Positions 49,749-59,410 are shown, counted from the stretch's first letter. The stretch is DNA of 59,741 bases from Sporosarcina sp. 6E9 (GCF_017921835.1 NZ_JAGEMN010000008.1:1-59741); one strand, 5' to 3'. Notes: generated by a model from the sequence alone, not told the origin. Numbers and translations are program-made.

Positions 49749-51152
49749 CTATTTCGGCAATGTAATTGTAAATATTGTTCCTTTTCCTTTGTCACTTGCA
49801 ACGTCAATTGTTCCATTATGCATCATTACGAGTTGTTTGACAATGGATAACCCGAGACCAAACTCTCCATAAGGGTTCGTCGTTCGCGACAAAATCGCTT
49901 TATAGAAGCGACTCCATATCTTTTCGATATCAGCAGGATCGATGCCGATGCCTGTATCTGAAATTTCGATAATAATATATTCATTTTGCTCAAAACCGCG
50001 TAAAGATATAATGCCATCTTCTGTAAACTGAATGCTGTTTTTGGTGATGTTAATCAAAATCTGCGTCAAACGGTCATAATCCGCATGCAAAATCACCTCG
50101 GGTTCTGCGGAAATAATGATTTCATTTCTCTGTTCTGCAGCCATATCGTACAGTTGGTCTTTTATGATTTCAAATAACTCGACGAGTTGGATATCTTGTT
50201 TATGCAACTCTATTTGGTTTGAACGGATTTTTTCATAATCCAAGTTTTCATTGACGAGACGAATGAGGCGTCGGGTTTCATTGCTCGCAAGTGCAAGTCC
50301 TTTCGCTTTTTCCGTTTCGGAAATCATGTCATTGCTCATTCCTTCGATAATTCCCCGAATTGTGGTGAGTGGCGTTCTTAATTCATGGGAAACGTCTGCC
50401 ATAAATTGGCGTCGTCGATTTTCCAGTGTTTCAATCTCTTCCATAGAGTCATTCAGTTTCTCCACCATGCTATTGAAGTCGCCGGCCAGTTCGCTAATCT
50501 CATCGAAGTTGGAGGATGGAATGCGGACGGAATAATCCCCGCCAGAAACGAGCGATGTCGCTTCTTGAAGTCGTTTAATGCGACGTACGTGAAAGGTGGA
50601 TAGAATCCAGCTCAATAATAATGAAAATACGAGTGCAATGGCGGTTGTATAAAGTAAAAAGGTATTCATTTGCGAGACGACCTGACGCGATCCTTTAATG
50701 GGGGAGGTGAGCAGAATCCCGCCGATGAATCGATCATTGTGAAAGTAGGGCAGTAAGACAAATGTGACAGCTTCACCGAAGCGGTTGAAGTCTTGTTTGA
50801 CGGTGATGACATTACCATTTTTTATATTTTGCCATTCCTCGTCTCGCAATTCGATGAGCGGTGTTTTTTGTCCGGTTGAATAGGTAATGACGGAGTTTTC
50901 GTTAAAAAGGCTGTATTGAATATCACGTCCGTCGAGAATATGTCCGTAAGATTTTAAAATACTGCTTGAGTTAAGTTGGTTTCTTTCTGTGTCTGCCAAA
51001 ATGTTTTTCCCGTAGGTTACAAGTTCCTCGGTTTTCGAATCGTAGACGAATTTTTCGACGTACTGGGAAAACACTAAACTTAAAATCAGGAAAGCGATGA
51101 TAATCACGCTTAAATGACTTGCGATTTGCTGGTATAAGTATTTAATCTTCAA
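49749..51152 (-). CDS. Sensor histidine kinase (envelope-stress type)
   Basis: 467 residues: helix ~13-33, extracellular ~34-160, helix ~165-187, HAMP ~187-240 (RIKRLQEATSLVSGGDYSV), HisKA with SHELRTPLTTIRG (His ~256), N-box NITKNSI, G1 DTGIGIDP, G2 GEFGLGLSIVKQL. Complete kinase. Starts within the end of the response-regulator gene (4-bp overlap). Next to htrA and prsA, resembling the CssRS-type quality-control system by context. Confidence 0.92.
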   Translation of the reverse strand: MKIKYLYQQIASHLSVIIIAFLILSLVFSQYVEKFVYDSKTEELVTYGKNILADTERNQLNSSSILKSYGHILDGRDIQYSLFNENSVITYSTGQKTPLIELRDEEWQNIKNGNVITVKQDFNRFGEAVTFVLLPYFHNDRFIGGILLTSPIKGSRQVVSQMNTFLLYTTAIALVFSLLLSWILSTFHVRRIKRLQEATSLVSGGDYSVRIPSSNFDEISELAGDFNSMVEKLNDSMEEIETLENRRRQFMADVSHELRTPLTTIRGIIEGMSNDMISETEKAKGLALASNETRRLIRLVNENLDYEKIRSNQIELHKQDIQLVELFEIIKDQLYDMAAEQRNEIIISAEPEVILHADYDRLTQILINITKNSIQFTEDGIISLRGFEQNEYIIIEISDTGIGIDPADIEKIWSRFYKAILSRTTNPYGEFGLGLSIVKQLVMMHNGTIDVASDKGKGTIFTITLPK

Positions 51153-51850
51153 GTGGAATCACCAAAGGTTTCATCGAAACGATACCCGACGCCCCATACT
51201 GTATAGAAAAACGGCTGCGTGTCGGTCGCGATTTTTGTACGTAAACGCTTTATGTGGACATCGACTGTTCGATCATCTCCGTAAAAATCGAAACCCCATA
51301 CACGCTCCAAGAGTTGTTCGCGTGAAAATACTTGTTTCGGATGTTGCACGAAATGGAGTAACAAATCGAATTCTTTTGGCGTCAGGTTTTGGACAGGTTG
51401 CCCGTCAAGCAGTACTTCGCGCGTGTTTTGATTGATAATAAAGTGTGCGGTTTTAATGGTTCCCGATTGTTCGGTTTCAGCTGAGTGTGTTGAATATCTT
51501 CTTGTGACGGCTTTTATTCTTGCCATTAATGTGAGCGGGCTGAATGGTTTGGTGACATAATCGTCTGCGCCCATTTCGAGGCCCAGGACTTGGTCGGATT
51601 CGCTGTCTTTTGCGGTTAACATGATGATAGGGCCAGAATAGTTTTCGTCGCGCAATTCCCGGCAGATCATGATACCATCCATTCCGGGTAGCATCCAGTC
51701 AATAATGAGGCAATCCCAACTACCCGCGCGTGCTCGTTTCAAGCCCTCAAGGCCGTCTTTAACGAATTCGCCTTCTATTCCTTCTTTCGAGAAAAACAAT
51801 TCAATCATCGAAGCGACACTTTCATTGTCCTCAATTACTAAAATCTTCAA
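51149..51850 (-). CDS. OmpR-family response regulator (partner of the kinase)
   Basis: 233 residues. Receiver domain with acidic pair (ED at 7-8), phosphoacceptor Asp51 in LIIDWMLPG, Thr ~79 in MLTAKDSE and Lys in VTKPF. Winged-helix ~140-228 with FDLLLHFVQHPKQVFSREQL and VDVHIKRLRTKI. Controls htrA-type genes in related bacteria; here the htrA gene is just upstream. The TGCAAGCAAA pair (51970-52000) lies in its upstream region. Confidence 0.92.
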   Translation of the reverse strand: MKILVIEDNESVASMIELFFSKEGIEGEFVKDGLEGLKRARAGSWDCLIIDWMLPGMDGIMICRELRDENYSGPIIMLTAKDSESDQVLGLEMGADDYVTKPFSPLTLMARIKAVTRRYSTHSAETEQSGTIKTAHFIINQNTREVLLDGQPVQNLTPKEFDLLLHFVQHPKQVFSREQLLERVWGFDFYGDDRTVDVHIKRLRTKIATDTQPFFYTVWGVGYRFDETFGDST

Positions 51851-51969
51851 TTAACCACGCCTCCTTCCCAAGTTGTCATTATTCTAAAATTAAAGCGAAA
51901 ACGATAAATAAGCAACTAGAAACCCCTTATCCTGGAAGTGAAGACGGTGTTTCGGGTACTTGATTTAAG

Positions 51970-52000
51970 TGCAAGCAAACGTCTACCAAGTGCAAGCAAC
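51970..52000. repeat. Two TGCAAGCAA motifs 21 bp apart (same family as array A)
   Basis: AAGTGCAAGCAA starts at 51967 and 51988, spacing 21, as in array A at 29944-30015. Confidence 0.7.
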
Positions 52001-52034
52001 TTCAAATTTTATCTCCTGGAACAGAAATCAACAC

Positions 52035-52076
52035 AAAAACCAAGTACTTGAACAATTATTCATTCAAGTACTTGGT
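52035..52076 (-). terminator. Intrinsic terminator of htrA
   Basis: ACCAAGTACTTGAA and TTCAAGTACTTGGT stem with T-run on minus. Confidence 0.9.
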
Positions 52077-52089
52077 CAGTTTTAGCTTA

Positions 52090-53253
52090 TTACTTACTAT
52101 TGCTCGTTAAAGTAAGGTCTATTGTAATTTTGTCAGCCCCGCGGTAAACGGTGAACGAAGCTTTGTCGCCGACATTTAGTTCTGAATAAAGGTACTTGCG
52201 TAATTCAGTGGAGTTCTTCACGGCAGTGCCGTTGATTTCAGTAATGATATCTTGTTCTTTAATACCGGCTTTACCCGCCGCTGATTCAGGGTCGACGCTG
52301 ACAATCATTGCGCCACCTTCAACAGATTCTGGAAGACGTTGCACGTATTCTGCTCGAACTTCGTTGAGATTCGCTAGACCGACACCGATATATGGTCGCT
52401 CAACACTGCCGTTTTTAACGATTTCATCGACAAGCGGGCCGACTTCATTACTTGGGATGGCAAAGCCTAGTCCTTCAACACCGCCTTGTGCGATTTTCAG
52501 ACTGTTAATGCCGATGAGCTCACCAGCCGCGTTCAATAAAGCGCCGCCGGAGTTTCCGGGGTTAATGGCTGCGTCAGTTTGGATTACGTTTAATTCCCAA
52601 GCGCCAGCGGCTGTTTCCACGTTTATCGTCCGGTCCACGGCACTAACAATTCCTTGTGTAACCGTTCGTGAAAACTCAAGACCGAGCGGGTTGCCGATTG
52701 CGACAACTGGATCTCCAGCCCTAAGCACATCGGAGTCGCCAAATTCAAGGACGCTTTTCGCATATTTCGCATCGATTTTCAACACCGCTAAATCGCTGAG
52801 TGCATCTTGCCCGATAAGTTCAGCGGTCGTCGTATCACCGCTCTCAAGGGACACCTCAATTTTCTGTGCGTCTGCAATGACATGATTATTTGTAATGATA
52901 TAAGCTTCGTTTCCGTCAACCTTATAAATAACACCGGATCCTGTTCCGCTTTCCACGTCTTCTACATTTTGCGCAAAACGATTTCCGCTACTCTGGTATT
53001 TCACGACACCAACAATCGCGCTCGAAGCTTGTTCAACCATATCTGAAAGTGAAAGGGGAGCGTTTTTTGCCGATGTTTGTTCGATGTTATAGGAAGGAGT
53101 GGTGTCCGACTTTACTTCAGTAGCACTTTGTGAAGTTGCTGGTAGTAAGTTCGTATTCAAAACAACGCCAAGTGTTAGCGCGGCTCCAATGACGCCGGCT
53201 CCTACTGTGGATAAAAACCGTTTCCAAGGACTATTTTTATGCTCAGTTTCCAT
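52090..53253 (-). CDS. htrA: HtrA/DegP-like S1C serine protease
   Basis: 387 residues. Membrane anchor ~18-36, then a trypsin-like domain with TNNHVI (His124), SDLAVLKI (Asp154) and NPGNSGGALL (Ser235), and one C-terminal PDZ (~285-380). All catalytic residues present. GGAGGAACC precedes ATG 53253. Degrades misfolded exported proteins. With the two-component pair and prsA downstream it forms an envelope quality-control cluster. Confidence 0.95.
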   Translation of the reverse strand: METEHKNSPWKRFLSTVGAGVIGAALTLGVVLNTNLLPATSQSATEVKSDTTPSYNIEQTSAKNAPLSLSDMVEQASSAIVGVVKYQSSGNRFAQNVEDVESGTGSGVIYKVDGNEAYIITNNHVIADAQKIEVSLESGDTTTAELIGQDALSDLAVLKIDAKYAKSVLEFGDSDVLRAGDPVVAIGNPLGLEFSRTVTQGIVSAVDRTINVETAAGAWELNVIQTDAAINPGNSGGALLNAAGELIGINSLKIAQGGVEGLGFAIPSNEVGPLVDEIVKNGSVERPYIGVGLANLNEVRAEYVQRLPESVEGGAMIVSVDPESAAGKAGIKEQDIITEINGTAVKNSTELRKYLYSELNVGDKASFTVYRGADKITIDLTLTSNSK

Positions 53254-53854
53254 ACTGGTTCCTCCTCGTATTTTCTTGTTATATATAGATTACATGGAAA
53301 ATATGAACAAATTATTAAGGAGATATGAACAAAGTGTAAATCCTTTAATTAAGAAGAAATTTTGATAAGTGGAAAGACGCACGCTTTTTGTAGAATAAAA
53401 AAGTTTAATATTTTGGGCATATTACTAGGTATACGCCCATAGGATAGTAGTGCGTGGAAAAATCACAGCAAATCAACATGTTGACGGGGAACCTCAACAG
53501 GGCAGGGAGCGTTGTCTGATGAATCAGATAATTTATAATTGTAGTGAGTGGTTTTAAATGGCCTTTACATTGAACTTTGATTCTTATAATAGAATTGAAG
53601 TGTCTATAGTCGGCTAGGTAAATGGATGATTCTCCTCGTATTTCCTGGGGAATATTATCGAAATAGAACGATATTTGTCGGAAAAACACACTTAAACGAG
53701 ACTAGTTATTTATTTAGTTGAAATATTATATTTAGTCTGACATAATGAGTGTGCAACCTCTTAGAATTTCAGAAATTTGGTAAGCAAGTAGATTCATAGG
53801 GAATCTATTCGCAACAAGTGTTTAAGAAAATTAACGAAATTGGAGGAATGGAAA
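53254..53854. other. 600-bp intergenic stretch without a supported gene
   Basis: Only a minus frame of 94 codons (53405-53689) is open; its GTG start has no ribosome site and composition is unlike a protein. No repeat, IS end or RNA structure I recognise. Regulatory sites for the aldehyde dehydrogenase are expected near 53700-53800. Confidence 0.4.
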
Positions 53855-55396
53855 ATGGTACAAGCAGTAGAGAATCAGGTTTACGCATTTCCAAACACGG
53901 ACGGAGCAAAAGTAAATTATAAGAAAAGATACGAGAATTATATTGGTGGCAAATGGACACCGCCAGTAAGCGGCAAGTATTTTGATAATCCAACGCCGGT
54001 TACGGGGAAAGTTTTTACAGAAGTGGCACGTTCTACTTCAGAAGATATCGAACTTGCACTCGATGCAGCGCATGATGCAAAAGATGCATGGGGAAAAACA
54101 TCTGTAACGGAACGCTCGAATATTTTACTCAAAATCGCAGATCGCTTGGAGCAAAATCTAGAAATGTTGGCTGTCGCAGAGTCGTGGGAAAACGGAAAAG
54201 CGGTTCGCGAAACTTTGAATGCGGACATTCCACTCGCAATTGACCACTTCCGTTATTTTGCAGGGGCGATTCGCGCACAAGAAGGCGGCGTAAGCCAAAT
54301 TGATGACGATACAGTCGCGTATCACTTCCATGAGCCGATTGGCGTCGTCGGTCAAATTATTCCTTGGAACTTCCCGATCTTAATGGCGGTTTGGAAACTC
54401 GCACCAGCGCTAGCTGCTGGAAACTGCGTCATCTTAAAGCCGGCTGAACAAACGCCAGCATCGATTATGGTTCTTGTCGAATTAATCGAAGATCTGCTTC
54501 CAGCAGGTGTCCTAAACGTGGTGAACGGTTTCGGATTAGAAGCAGGGAAACCGCTCGCATCGAATCCGCGCATCGGAAAAATTGCTTTTACAGGCGAAAC
54601 AACAACAGGTCGTCTCATTATGCAATATGCATCTCAAAATACAATTCCTGTGTCACTTGAGTTGGGCGGAAAATCGCCAAATATCTTCTTTGAGGATATT
54701 GCTGACGAAGACGATGCGTTTTTCGATAAAGCTGTTGAAGGATTTGTCATGTTCGCACTCAATCAAGGGGAAGTGTGCACATGTCCATCGCGGGCTTTAA
54801 TCCACGAATCCATCTACGATAAATTCATGGAACGTGCGCTTGCACGAGTAGAAGCAATTAAAGTAGGAAACCCGCTTGATCCCACAGTAATGATGGGCGC
54901 GCAAGCTTCCACAGAACAACTGGAAAAAATCTTGTCCTATCTAGACATCGGTAAGCAAGAAGGTGCGGAATGCTTAGCGGGCGGGGAACGTAATAAGCTT
55001 GAAGGTGATTTGGCGGAAGGCTATTACGTCCAACCGACAGTCTTTAAGGGCGACAATAAAATGCGGATCTTCCAAGAAGAGATTTTTGGACCTGTCGTTT
55101 CTGTTACGACATTTAAAACGAAAGAAGAAGCACTCGAAATCGCGAATGACACATTATACGGTTTAGGCGCTGCAATTTGGACGCGCGATGTCAATACGGC
55201 ATACCGTTTCGGTCGCGGCATTCAAGCAGGACGTGTTTGGACGAATTGCTACCATGTCTACCCTGCACATGCAGCTTTCGGCGGCTACAAAGCATCAGGC
55301 ATCGGACGCGAAAACCATCTCGCTATGTTGTCGGGCTACCAGCAAACGAAAAACATGCTCGTTAGTTACAATGAAAACAAACAAGGATTCTTTTGA
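53855..55396 (+). CDS. NAD-dependent aldehyde dehydrogenase
   Basis: 513 residues from ATG 53855, with GGAGG 8 nt upstream; five codons before are open. Cofactor segment [26 protein letters not shown]-like [27 protein letters not shown] and the catalytic Cys in [14 protein letters not shown] are complete. Broad-range aldehyde oxidation to acid. The following DUF779 gene is a usual partner of this subgroup (AcoD/ExaC-type). Confidence 0.93.
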   Translation: MVQAVENQVYAFPNTDGAKVNYKKRYENYIGGKWTPPVSGKYFDNPTPVTGKVFTEVARSTSEDIELALDAAHDAKDAWGKTSVTERSNILLKIADRLEQNLEMLAVAESWENGKAVRETLNADIPLAIDHFRYFAGAIRAQEGGVSQIDDDTVAYHFHEPIGVVGQIIPWNFPILMAVWKLAPALAAGNCVILKPAEQTPASIMVLVELIEDLLPAGVLNVVNGFGLEAGKPLASNPRIGKIAFTGETTTGRLIMQYASQNTIPVSLELGGKSPNIFFEDIADEDDAFFDKAVEGFVMFALNQGEVCTCPSRALIHESIYDKFMERALARVEAIKVGNPLDPTVMMGAQASTEQLEKILSYLDIGKQEGAECLAGGERNKLEGDLAEGYYVQPTVFKGDNKMRIFQEEIFGPVVSVTTFKTKEEALEIANDTLYGLGAAIWTRDVNTAYRFGRGIQAGRVWTNCYHVYPAHAAFGGYKASGIGRENHLAMLSGYQQTKNMLVSYNENKQGFF

Positions 55397-55408
55397 GCGA
55401 GCCGACCA

Positions 55409-55765
55409 ATGACAAAACGTGTGATTGCGACCGACGCGACACTGGAACTCATTGAGTTTTTGAAAGCGAAACACGGCCCGCTTATGTTTCATCAGTCGGG
55501 CGGTTGTTGCGACGGATCGTCACCAATGTGCTATCCAGACGGCGAACTAATTATCGGGGAGCAAGACGTCCTTCTCGGACACATTGGGGACGCACCGTTT
55601 TATATGCATAAAAACCAGTTTGACTATTGGAAACATACGCAACTCATTATTGATGTGGTTGAAGGTCGTGGGGGCATGTTTTCACTCGAAGGGGTAGAGG
55701 GAAAACGTTTCTTAGTAAGATCACGCGCCTTTACCGCGGAAGAAAATGAAGCATTACAAGTGTGA
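55409..55765 (+). CDS. DUF779 family protein, aldehyde-dehydrogenase partner
   Basis: 118 residues. GPLMFHQSGGCCDGSSPMCY, YMHKNQFDYWKHTQLIIDVV and GMFSLEGVEGKRFLVRSRAF match DUF779, nearly always next to an aldehyde dehydrogenase. Three close cysteines (CC and C) could bind a metal. ATG 55409 lies 13 nt after the dehydrogenase stop, likely one operon. Confidence 0.9.
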   Translation: MTKRVIATDATLELIEFLKAKHGPLMFHQSGGCCDGSSPMCYPDGELIIGEQDVLLGHIGDAPFYMHKNQFDYWKHTQLIIDVVEGRGGMFSLEGVEGKRFLVRSRAFTAEENEALQV

Positions 55766-55768
55766 ATG

Positions 55769-55806
55769 AAAAAAGCCTTTTGGAGAAATCCAGAAGGCTT
55801 TTTTTT
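55769..55806 (+). terminator. Intrinsic terminator
   Basis: AAAAGCCTTTTGG pairs with CCAGAAGGCTTTT, T-run. Confidence 0.9.
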
Positions 55807-55809
55807 ACG

Positions 55810-55893
55810 TCCAGCTCCAAGCGCCAGATACTCAAGTCATAAGCCAGCCCGTCTTATGCTTGTCGCATCTAAACGGGCGCCTTGCGCTTTTTG
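55810..55893 (+). repeat. CAGCTCCAGCGCC-type dispersed intergenic repeat
   Basis: The stretch begins GTCCAGCTCCAAGCGCCAGA, has a central CATAAGCCAGCCCGTCTTATGC stretch (cited in part), and ends GGGCGCCTTGCGCTTTTTG. This start and end are familiar from a dispersed intergenic repeat of Bacillaceae. Function unknown; it lies directly after a terminator and before a convergent gene. Confidence 0.6.
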
Positions 55894-55895
55894 TT

Positions 55896-56288
55896 TCATA
55901 AAAATCGATTTCGCACATCTGGGGATGGTAATGAACAAGACAGTTCTCTTTTGCCAAACCATTTATAGCGATTTTTCGCGATGTAGTTATAAACGCCGTC
56001 ACGAATCGGCCGGGGAATGAGTATCAATATGAATAACAAATGCCATAAACCATCCAGTTTTTTTGCTATGCGGAGTGCAGCGTTCGATTTTGTGTAGGCT
56101 TTATTGTTTTCGATTAAAACTAGGCTATCGACATCTTCGGGTATGCCGTATTTCTTCGTGAAATTTGCACCTGTTTCACTTTGCAGTGATGCAAAATGAA
56201 AATGAGCATATGGATCTCGTTTGATAATAAATTGCACGTTGGCATCACAGAAATTACATTCGCCGTCAAATAAGATAACTCTCTGCAT
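55896..56288 (-). CDS. DCC-family (DUF393) thiol-disulfide oxidoreductase-like protein
   Basis: 130 residues. The start VILFDGECNFCDANVQFIIK has the name-giving DxxCxxC motif; ALRIAKKLDGLW and PRPIRDGVYNYIAKNRYKWF follow the family pattern. AAGGAGGG precedes ATG 56288. A thioredoxin-like fold is presumed; substrate unknown. Confidence 0.85.
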   Translation of the reverse strand: MQRVILFDGECNFCDANVQFIIKRDPYAHFHFASLQSETGANFTKKYGIPEDVDSLVLIENNKAYTKSNAALRIAKKLDGLWHLLFILILIPRPIRDGVYNYIAKNRYKWFGKRELSCSLPSPDVRNRFL

Positions 56289-56471
56289 TAAAATCCCTCC
56301 TTATCGCATAGTATAACCTTACACCACGAAAGTATAACGAATAAAGCGTAGTAGTTTACTAATGACGGAAAATTTAGTATACTATAGGTAGATGAATATG
56401 CTGTTTTAAGCGATTTCCTTTTCCCATCACATTTAGCCATGGTTATTATTGTATTGGAGGGTTGATTGTTT

Positions 56472-56639
56472 ATGAGTCTTTTACCAGTTGATCCAGAAGA
56501 AATGGCGCGTAGACAGGACGAAGATTATATTGCTTCGTTAAAAATGGTCGGTGAAGGCGCACCTATTTTTGATCCCCGTGCAGAGGAAGTAAAGGAATCT
56601 GTCGTCCGGGATCAAGAACTCCCAGAGACTTACCAATAA
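56472..56639 (+). CDS. Small conserved-type hypothetical protein
   Basis: 55 residues (MSLLPVDPEEMARRQDEDYI..., ending PETYQ). GGAGGG precedes ATG 56472 at ~10 nt and a terminator follows. Highly charged, no helix or Cys. Short but with normal codon use; likely real. Function unknown. Confidence 0.6.
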   Translation: MSLLPVDPEEMARRQDEDYIASLKMVGEGAPIFDPRAEEVKESVVRDQELPETYQ

Positions 56640-56667
56640 ATAAGTTTGCTAACATACATGCCATTAA

Positions 56668-56701
56668 AGGGTTTTCCTAACTAAAGGAAGACTCTTTTTT
56701 T
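56668..56701 (+). terminator. Intrinsic terminator
   Basis: AGGGTTTTCCT pairs with AGGAAGACTCT, seven T. Confidence 0.8.
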
Positions 56702-56728
56702 AATTCAGATAATAGTGGATTTCATATG

Positions 56729-56777
56729 TCACGCTGTGATATAGTCAAATGACAATACGGTCACGGCGTGACATAGT
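56729..56777 (+). promoter_or_regulatory. Candidate PadR operators
   Basis: TCACGCTGTGATATAGT (56729-56745) and TCACGGCGTGACATAGT (56761-56777) are direct repeats 32 bp apart; each holds a small dyad (TCACG-CGTGA). They are just before the PadR gene at 56801, so autoregulation is likely. Confidence 0.65.
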
Positions 56778-56800
56778 ATTTAAGGATGGAAGTGGTGCGC

Positions 56801-57130
56801 ATGAAGATTGAAAAGGTATTAAAAACATACCTGCCAATGACGGAAACGGCTTTTTATATATTATTGTCACTTAAAGTTCCGCGCCACGGCTACGGAATCA
56901 TTAAGCACGTCGAAGAATTGACGGGTGGCCGACTAGTTCTAGGTTCGGGAACAATTTACGGAACGCTGACAAAAATGCAACGAGACGGTATTATTTCCGT
57001 ATATTCGGATGAATTACGAAAGAAAGTATATGAAGTGACTGATATCGGGAAAATACTAATGCAACATGAAATTGCTCGATTAAAAGAGTTGCATAAAAAT
57101 GCGGTTACACATGAGGGGGAATTCGAATGA
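56801..57130 (+). CDS. PadR-family transcriptional regulator (DUF2812-linked)
   Basis: 109 residues from ATG 56801 (KIEKVLKTYLPMTETAFYIL...), GGAAGTGG upstream; an ATG five codons before is possible. Winged helix SLKVPRHGYGIIKHVEELTG and LGSGTIYGTLTKMQRDG is PadR. Overlaps the next gene by 4 bp (ATGA). Confidence 0.88.
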   Translation: MKIEKVLKTYLPMTETAFYILLSLKVPRHGYGIIKHVEELTGGRLVLGSGTIYGTLTKMQRDGIISVYSDELRKKVYEVTDIGKILMQHEIARLKELHKNAVTHEGEFE

Positions 57131-58230
57131 CGCTGAAAAAGTGGCGGCCGTTTTGGAGCTATGATATTGAAAAAACTGAACAATGGTTGGCTGAAATGGC
57201 TGCGAATGGCAATCAGTTAACTGATATCAATTTGGCAACGCGCATGTTTTCATTCGAAAAAGGGGACTGTGAAAATGTTGAATTTCATGTTGTTTTTGAT
57301 AAATCACGTAGTGAATTGACGCATAGATTAGAAGAGTCGGGCTGGAAAAGTTTCTATACAAAAGGGAATTGGCAGTTCTTGAAAAACGATGCAGAATCGA
57401 TTTCCGTGTATCCTGTGCGCGAACATATCGTTAAAAGGAATCGACTTCACGCCAATGTGCTACAGGGCATTTCAGTTTGGTATGGATTTCAATTAATGAT
57501 TCCGCTTACCTTGTTACTAGTTTTTCTGATAACTAGGGAAGCTATGGAATTTGTGCCAAGTCCGCTCTGGATCCTTACAATTTTGTACTTTATACAAGTG
57601 GTGGGTGTTATTTGGCTAGCGATTCATGCTACCCGAAAATTGCGCGCTTTCGAGCATAAGTTTTTTGCTTCAGGAGTAGATGTGGAAAAAACGGTAGGAG
57701 AGACGTTTAGTAAGTGGAGAGTCAATTGGCAAAGTGCGCCGGACTTATTAGAAAGCTGGTTAGCGGAAATGGCTGCCGAAGGAAATCATCTTGTGCGCAT
57801 CCAGGGGGCGCGCTTCACTTTTCAAAAAGGCGAGCCCAAGCAGGTGTCTTACGTATACGATTTTCAATTTAAAACCGCACTGCATTATTTTGATATTCAT
57901 AAAAGTGAGGGGTGGCAGTTGGTATTTTCCTCTCCGTATTCCTTCGTAAAGTCTTCGCTGTGGATGAAAGAGTATGTTGTGGGGGAAGTGAAACCAGCGT
58001 TAACGTATGATCCCGTAGAAGAGAAATCATATGTTCGAAAAGTATTGATGCTGAGTGTAGGAGCATTTGTTTTATCATTATTGTTCACGGTGTACATGTA
58101 TTGGATCTATACAAATGCTTGGAATTTATTCAATAAGATTATAATGGTCGCATTGGTAATGTCGCTCGCGATTCCCATTACGGGAATGATTCGTTCATTT
58201 AAATATGCGTTTCGCATGAAAGAAGTTTGA
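57127..58230 (+). CDS. DUF2812 membrane protein with two DUF2812 copies
   Basis: 367 residues. The motif WRPFWSYDIEKTEQWLAEMA near the N-terminus recurs as WRVNWQSAPDLLESWLAEMA around residue 200; each is followed by FSFEKG/FTFQKG and a pair of membrane helices (~122-165 and ~300-350). So it is an internal duplication of DUF2812, the usual partner of PadR regulators. Function unknown, membrane-stress response assumed. Confidence 0.8.
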   Translation: MTLKKWRPFWSYDIEKTEQWLAEMAANGNQLTDINLATRMFSFEKGDCENVEFHVVFDKSRSELTHRLEESGWKSFYTKGNWQFLKNDAESISVYPVREHIVKRNRLHANVLQGISVWYGFQLMIPLTLLLVFLITREAMEFVPSPLWILTILYFIQVVGVIWLAIHATRKLRAFEHKFFASGVDVEKTVGETFSKWRVNWQSAPDLLESWLAEMAAEGNHLVRIQGARFTFQKGEPKQVSYVYDFQFKTALHYFDIHKSEGWQLVFSSPYSFVKSSLWMKEYVVGEVKPALTYDPVEEKSYVRKVLMLSVGAFVLSLLFTVYMYWIYTNAWNLFNKIIMVALVMSLAIPITGMIRSFKYAFRMKEV

Positions 58231-58290
58231 AAGATTGTGTAGACATTTTATTCCAATGGATTGATAATAAAATAAAAGAGGGGGTATTTT

Positions 58291-58905
58291 ATGAATCCAT
58301 TACTATCAATTTGGTCTCAGCCTAAAAACACCGTGCAATACATGATAGATAATAAACGGATCAGTTATTTAGTATTTCTAGCAATCTTAGCATCTCTTGC
58401 CACAGGAATTTTAGCGTTTGCAGACAGTGGTTTGTTCGAAGGTTTTTCATTACCCGTTATTCTAGTGATTGTTACGATACTATCCATCATTATCAGCATC
58501 GCCAGTTGGGGATTTGGATCACTTGTTTATACATGGATTGGAAAGTGGTTGGGTGGTACCGGGACGATAAAGAATATGAGTTATGCTGTTGCTGCTGGGT
58601 TAATTCCGACGATTTGGACGATGCCAATCGGGTTTATCGCTGTTATTCTTTATGGAAAAAGTCTGTTTTCGCAACCAGTTGGTGATTTTGCCATAACGAA
58701 TATGTCGACCGGATTCTATTTAATCCAGAATCTATTAATATTTGGTGTTTCAATTTATGGTCTTGTCGTTTTGTCAAAAGGAATCGGGCTCGTGCATAAT
58801 TTTTCAGCGTGGCGCGGTTTTGGTGCTGTGATGATCTTCCTCGGGATATCTATATTGATCGCAATTGTGGTACTACTTCCGTTATTATTTATCCTATTTT
58901 TATAA
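58291..58905 (+). CDS. Yip1-family membrane protein
   Basis: 204 residues, five helices. NPLLSIWSQPKNTVQYMIDN at the start and GSLVYTWIGKWLGGTGTIKN, AVAAGLIPTIWTMPI are the bacterial YIP1 pattern. AGAGGGGG precedes ATG 58291. Function unknown. Confidence 0.85.
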   Translation: MNPLLSIWSQPKNTVQYMIDNKRISYLVFLAILASLATGILAFADSGLFEGFSLPVILVIVTILSIIISIASWGFGSLVYTWIGKWLGGTGTIKNMSYAVAAGLIPTIWTMPIGFIAVILYGKSLFSQPVGDFAITNMSTGFYLIQNLLIFGVSIYGLVVLSKGIGLVHNFSAWRGFGAVMIFLGISILIAIVVLLPLLFILFL

Positions 58906-58911
58906 ACTTTT

Positions 58912-58944
58912 AAACGTGCACTTTGAGTATCGTGCACGTTTTTT
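58912..58944 (+). terminator. Intrinsic terminator
   Basis: AACGTGCAC and GTGCACGTT, seven T. Confidence 0.9.
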
Positions 58945-59051
58945 TATTCCCACAAGAGCAATCCCCATTTCACATTCTTTTCTATAGCCTATGGTCGCTC
59001 GCCCGTCTGTCCTCCATTTATAAACATTTACTAGAAGGAGGAGGTGATCGT

Positions 59052-59360
59052 ATGATGCATCATGGAAATTGTCATGGCAATCAGGTGCAACCGATTGTAT
59101 GTCCACCGGAATATAGATTTAACGATGAATATATGCCGCGGGAAATTCCTGTTATTCACCCAATTGTCAATGTAAATAGACATCATTATGTCGATGTACC
59201 AAAACATTATTATCAAGAAACGACGGAAGATGTAATGGGAATGTCAATCGGCCCAGGTGGCCCGGGTAATGGCTATGGCCCAGGTGGTGGTGTTGGACCG
59301 GAGTTCGGAGGTGGCTATGGTCGAAATTGCCGCAGAAGAGGTCGTTCACGCTGGTTCTAA
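59052..59360 (+). CDS. cotD: CotD-like inner spore coat protein
   Basis: 102 residues from ATG 59052 with GGAGGAGGTG upstream; the upstream 43 codons are not coding. Starts MMHHGNCHGNQVQPIVCPPE and continues EIPVIHPIVNVNRHHYVDVP, the His-rich CotD pattern (IV-P-x-x-Y, IHP-x-H). The C-terminal Gly/Pro/Arg-rich tail (GPGGPGNGYGPGGG...RRRGR) is longer than in B. subtilis CotD. Expected in the late mother cell. Confidence 0.75.
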   Translation: MMHHGNCHGNQVQPIVCPPEYRFNDEYMPREIPVIHPIVNVNRHHYVDVPKHYYQETTEDVMGMSIGPGGPGNGYGPGGGVGPEFGGGYGRNCRRRGRSRWF

Positions 59361-59410
59361 TACCGAATTATGGTAGACTAAAGCTATAAAACTTACTGAG
59401 GGTGAACAAG

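Noticed and set aside
53405..53689. Minus frame of 94 codons
   Set aside because: GTG start without a site, composition not protein-like; no homologous motif recognised.
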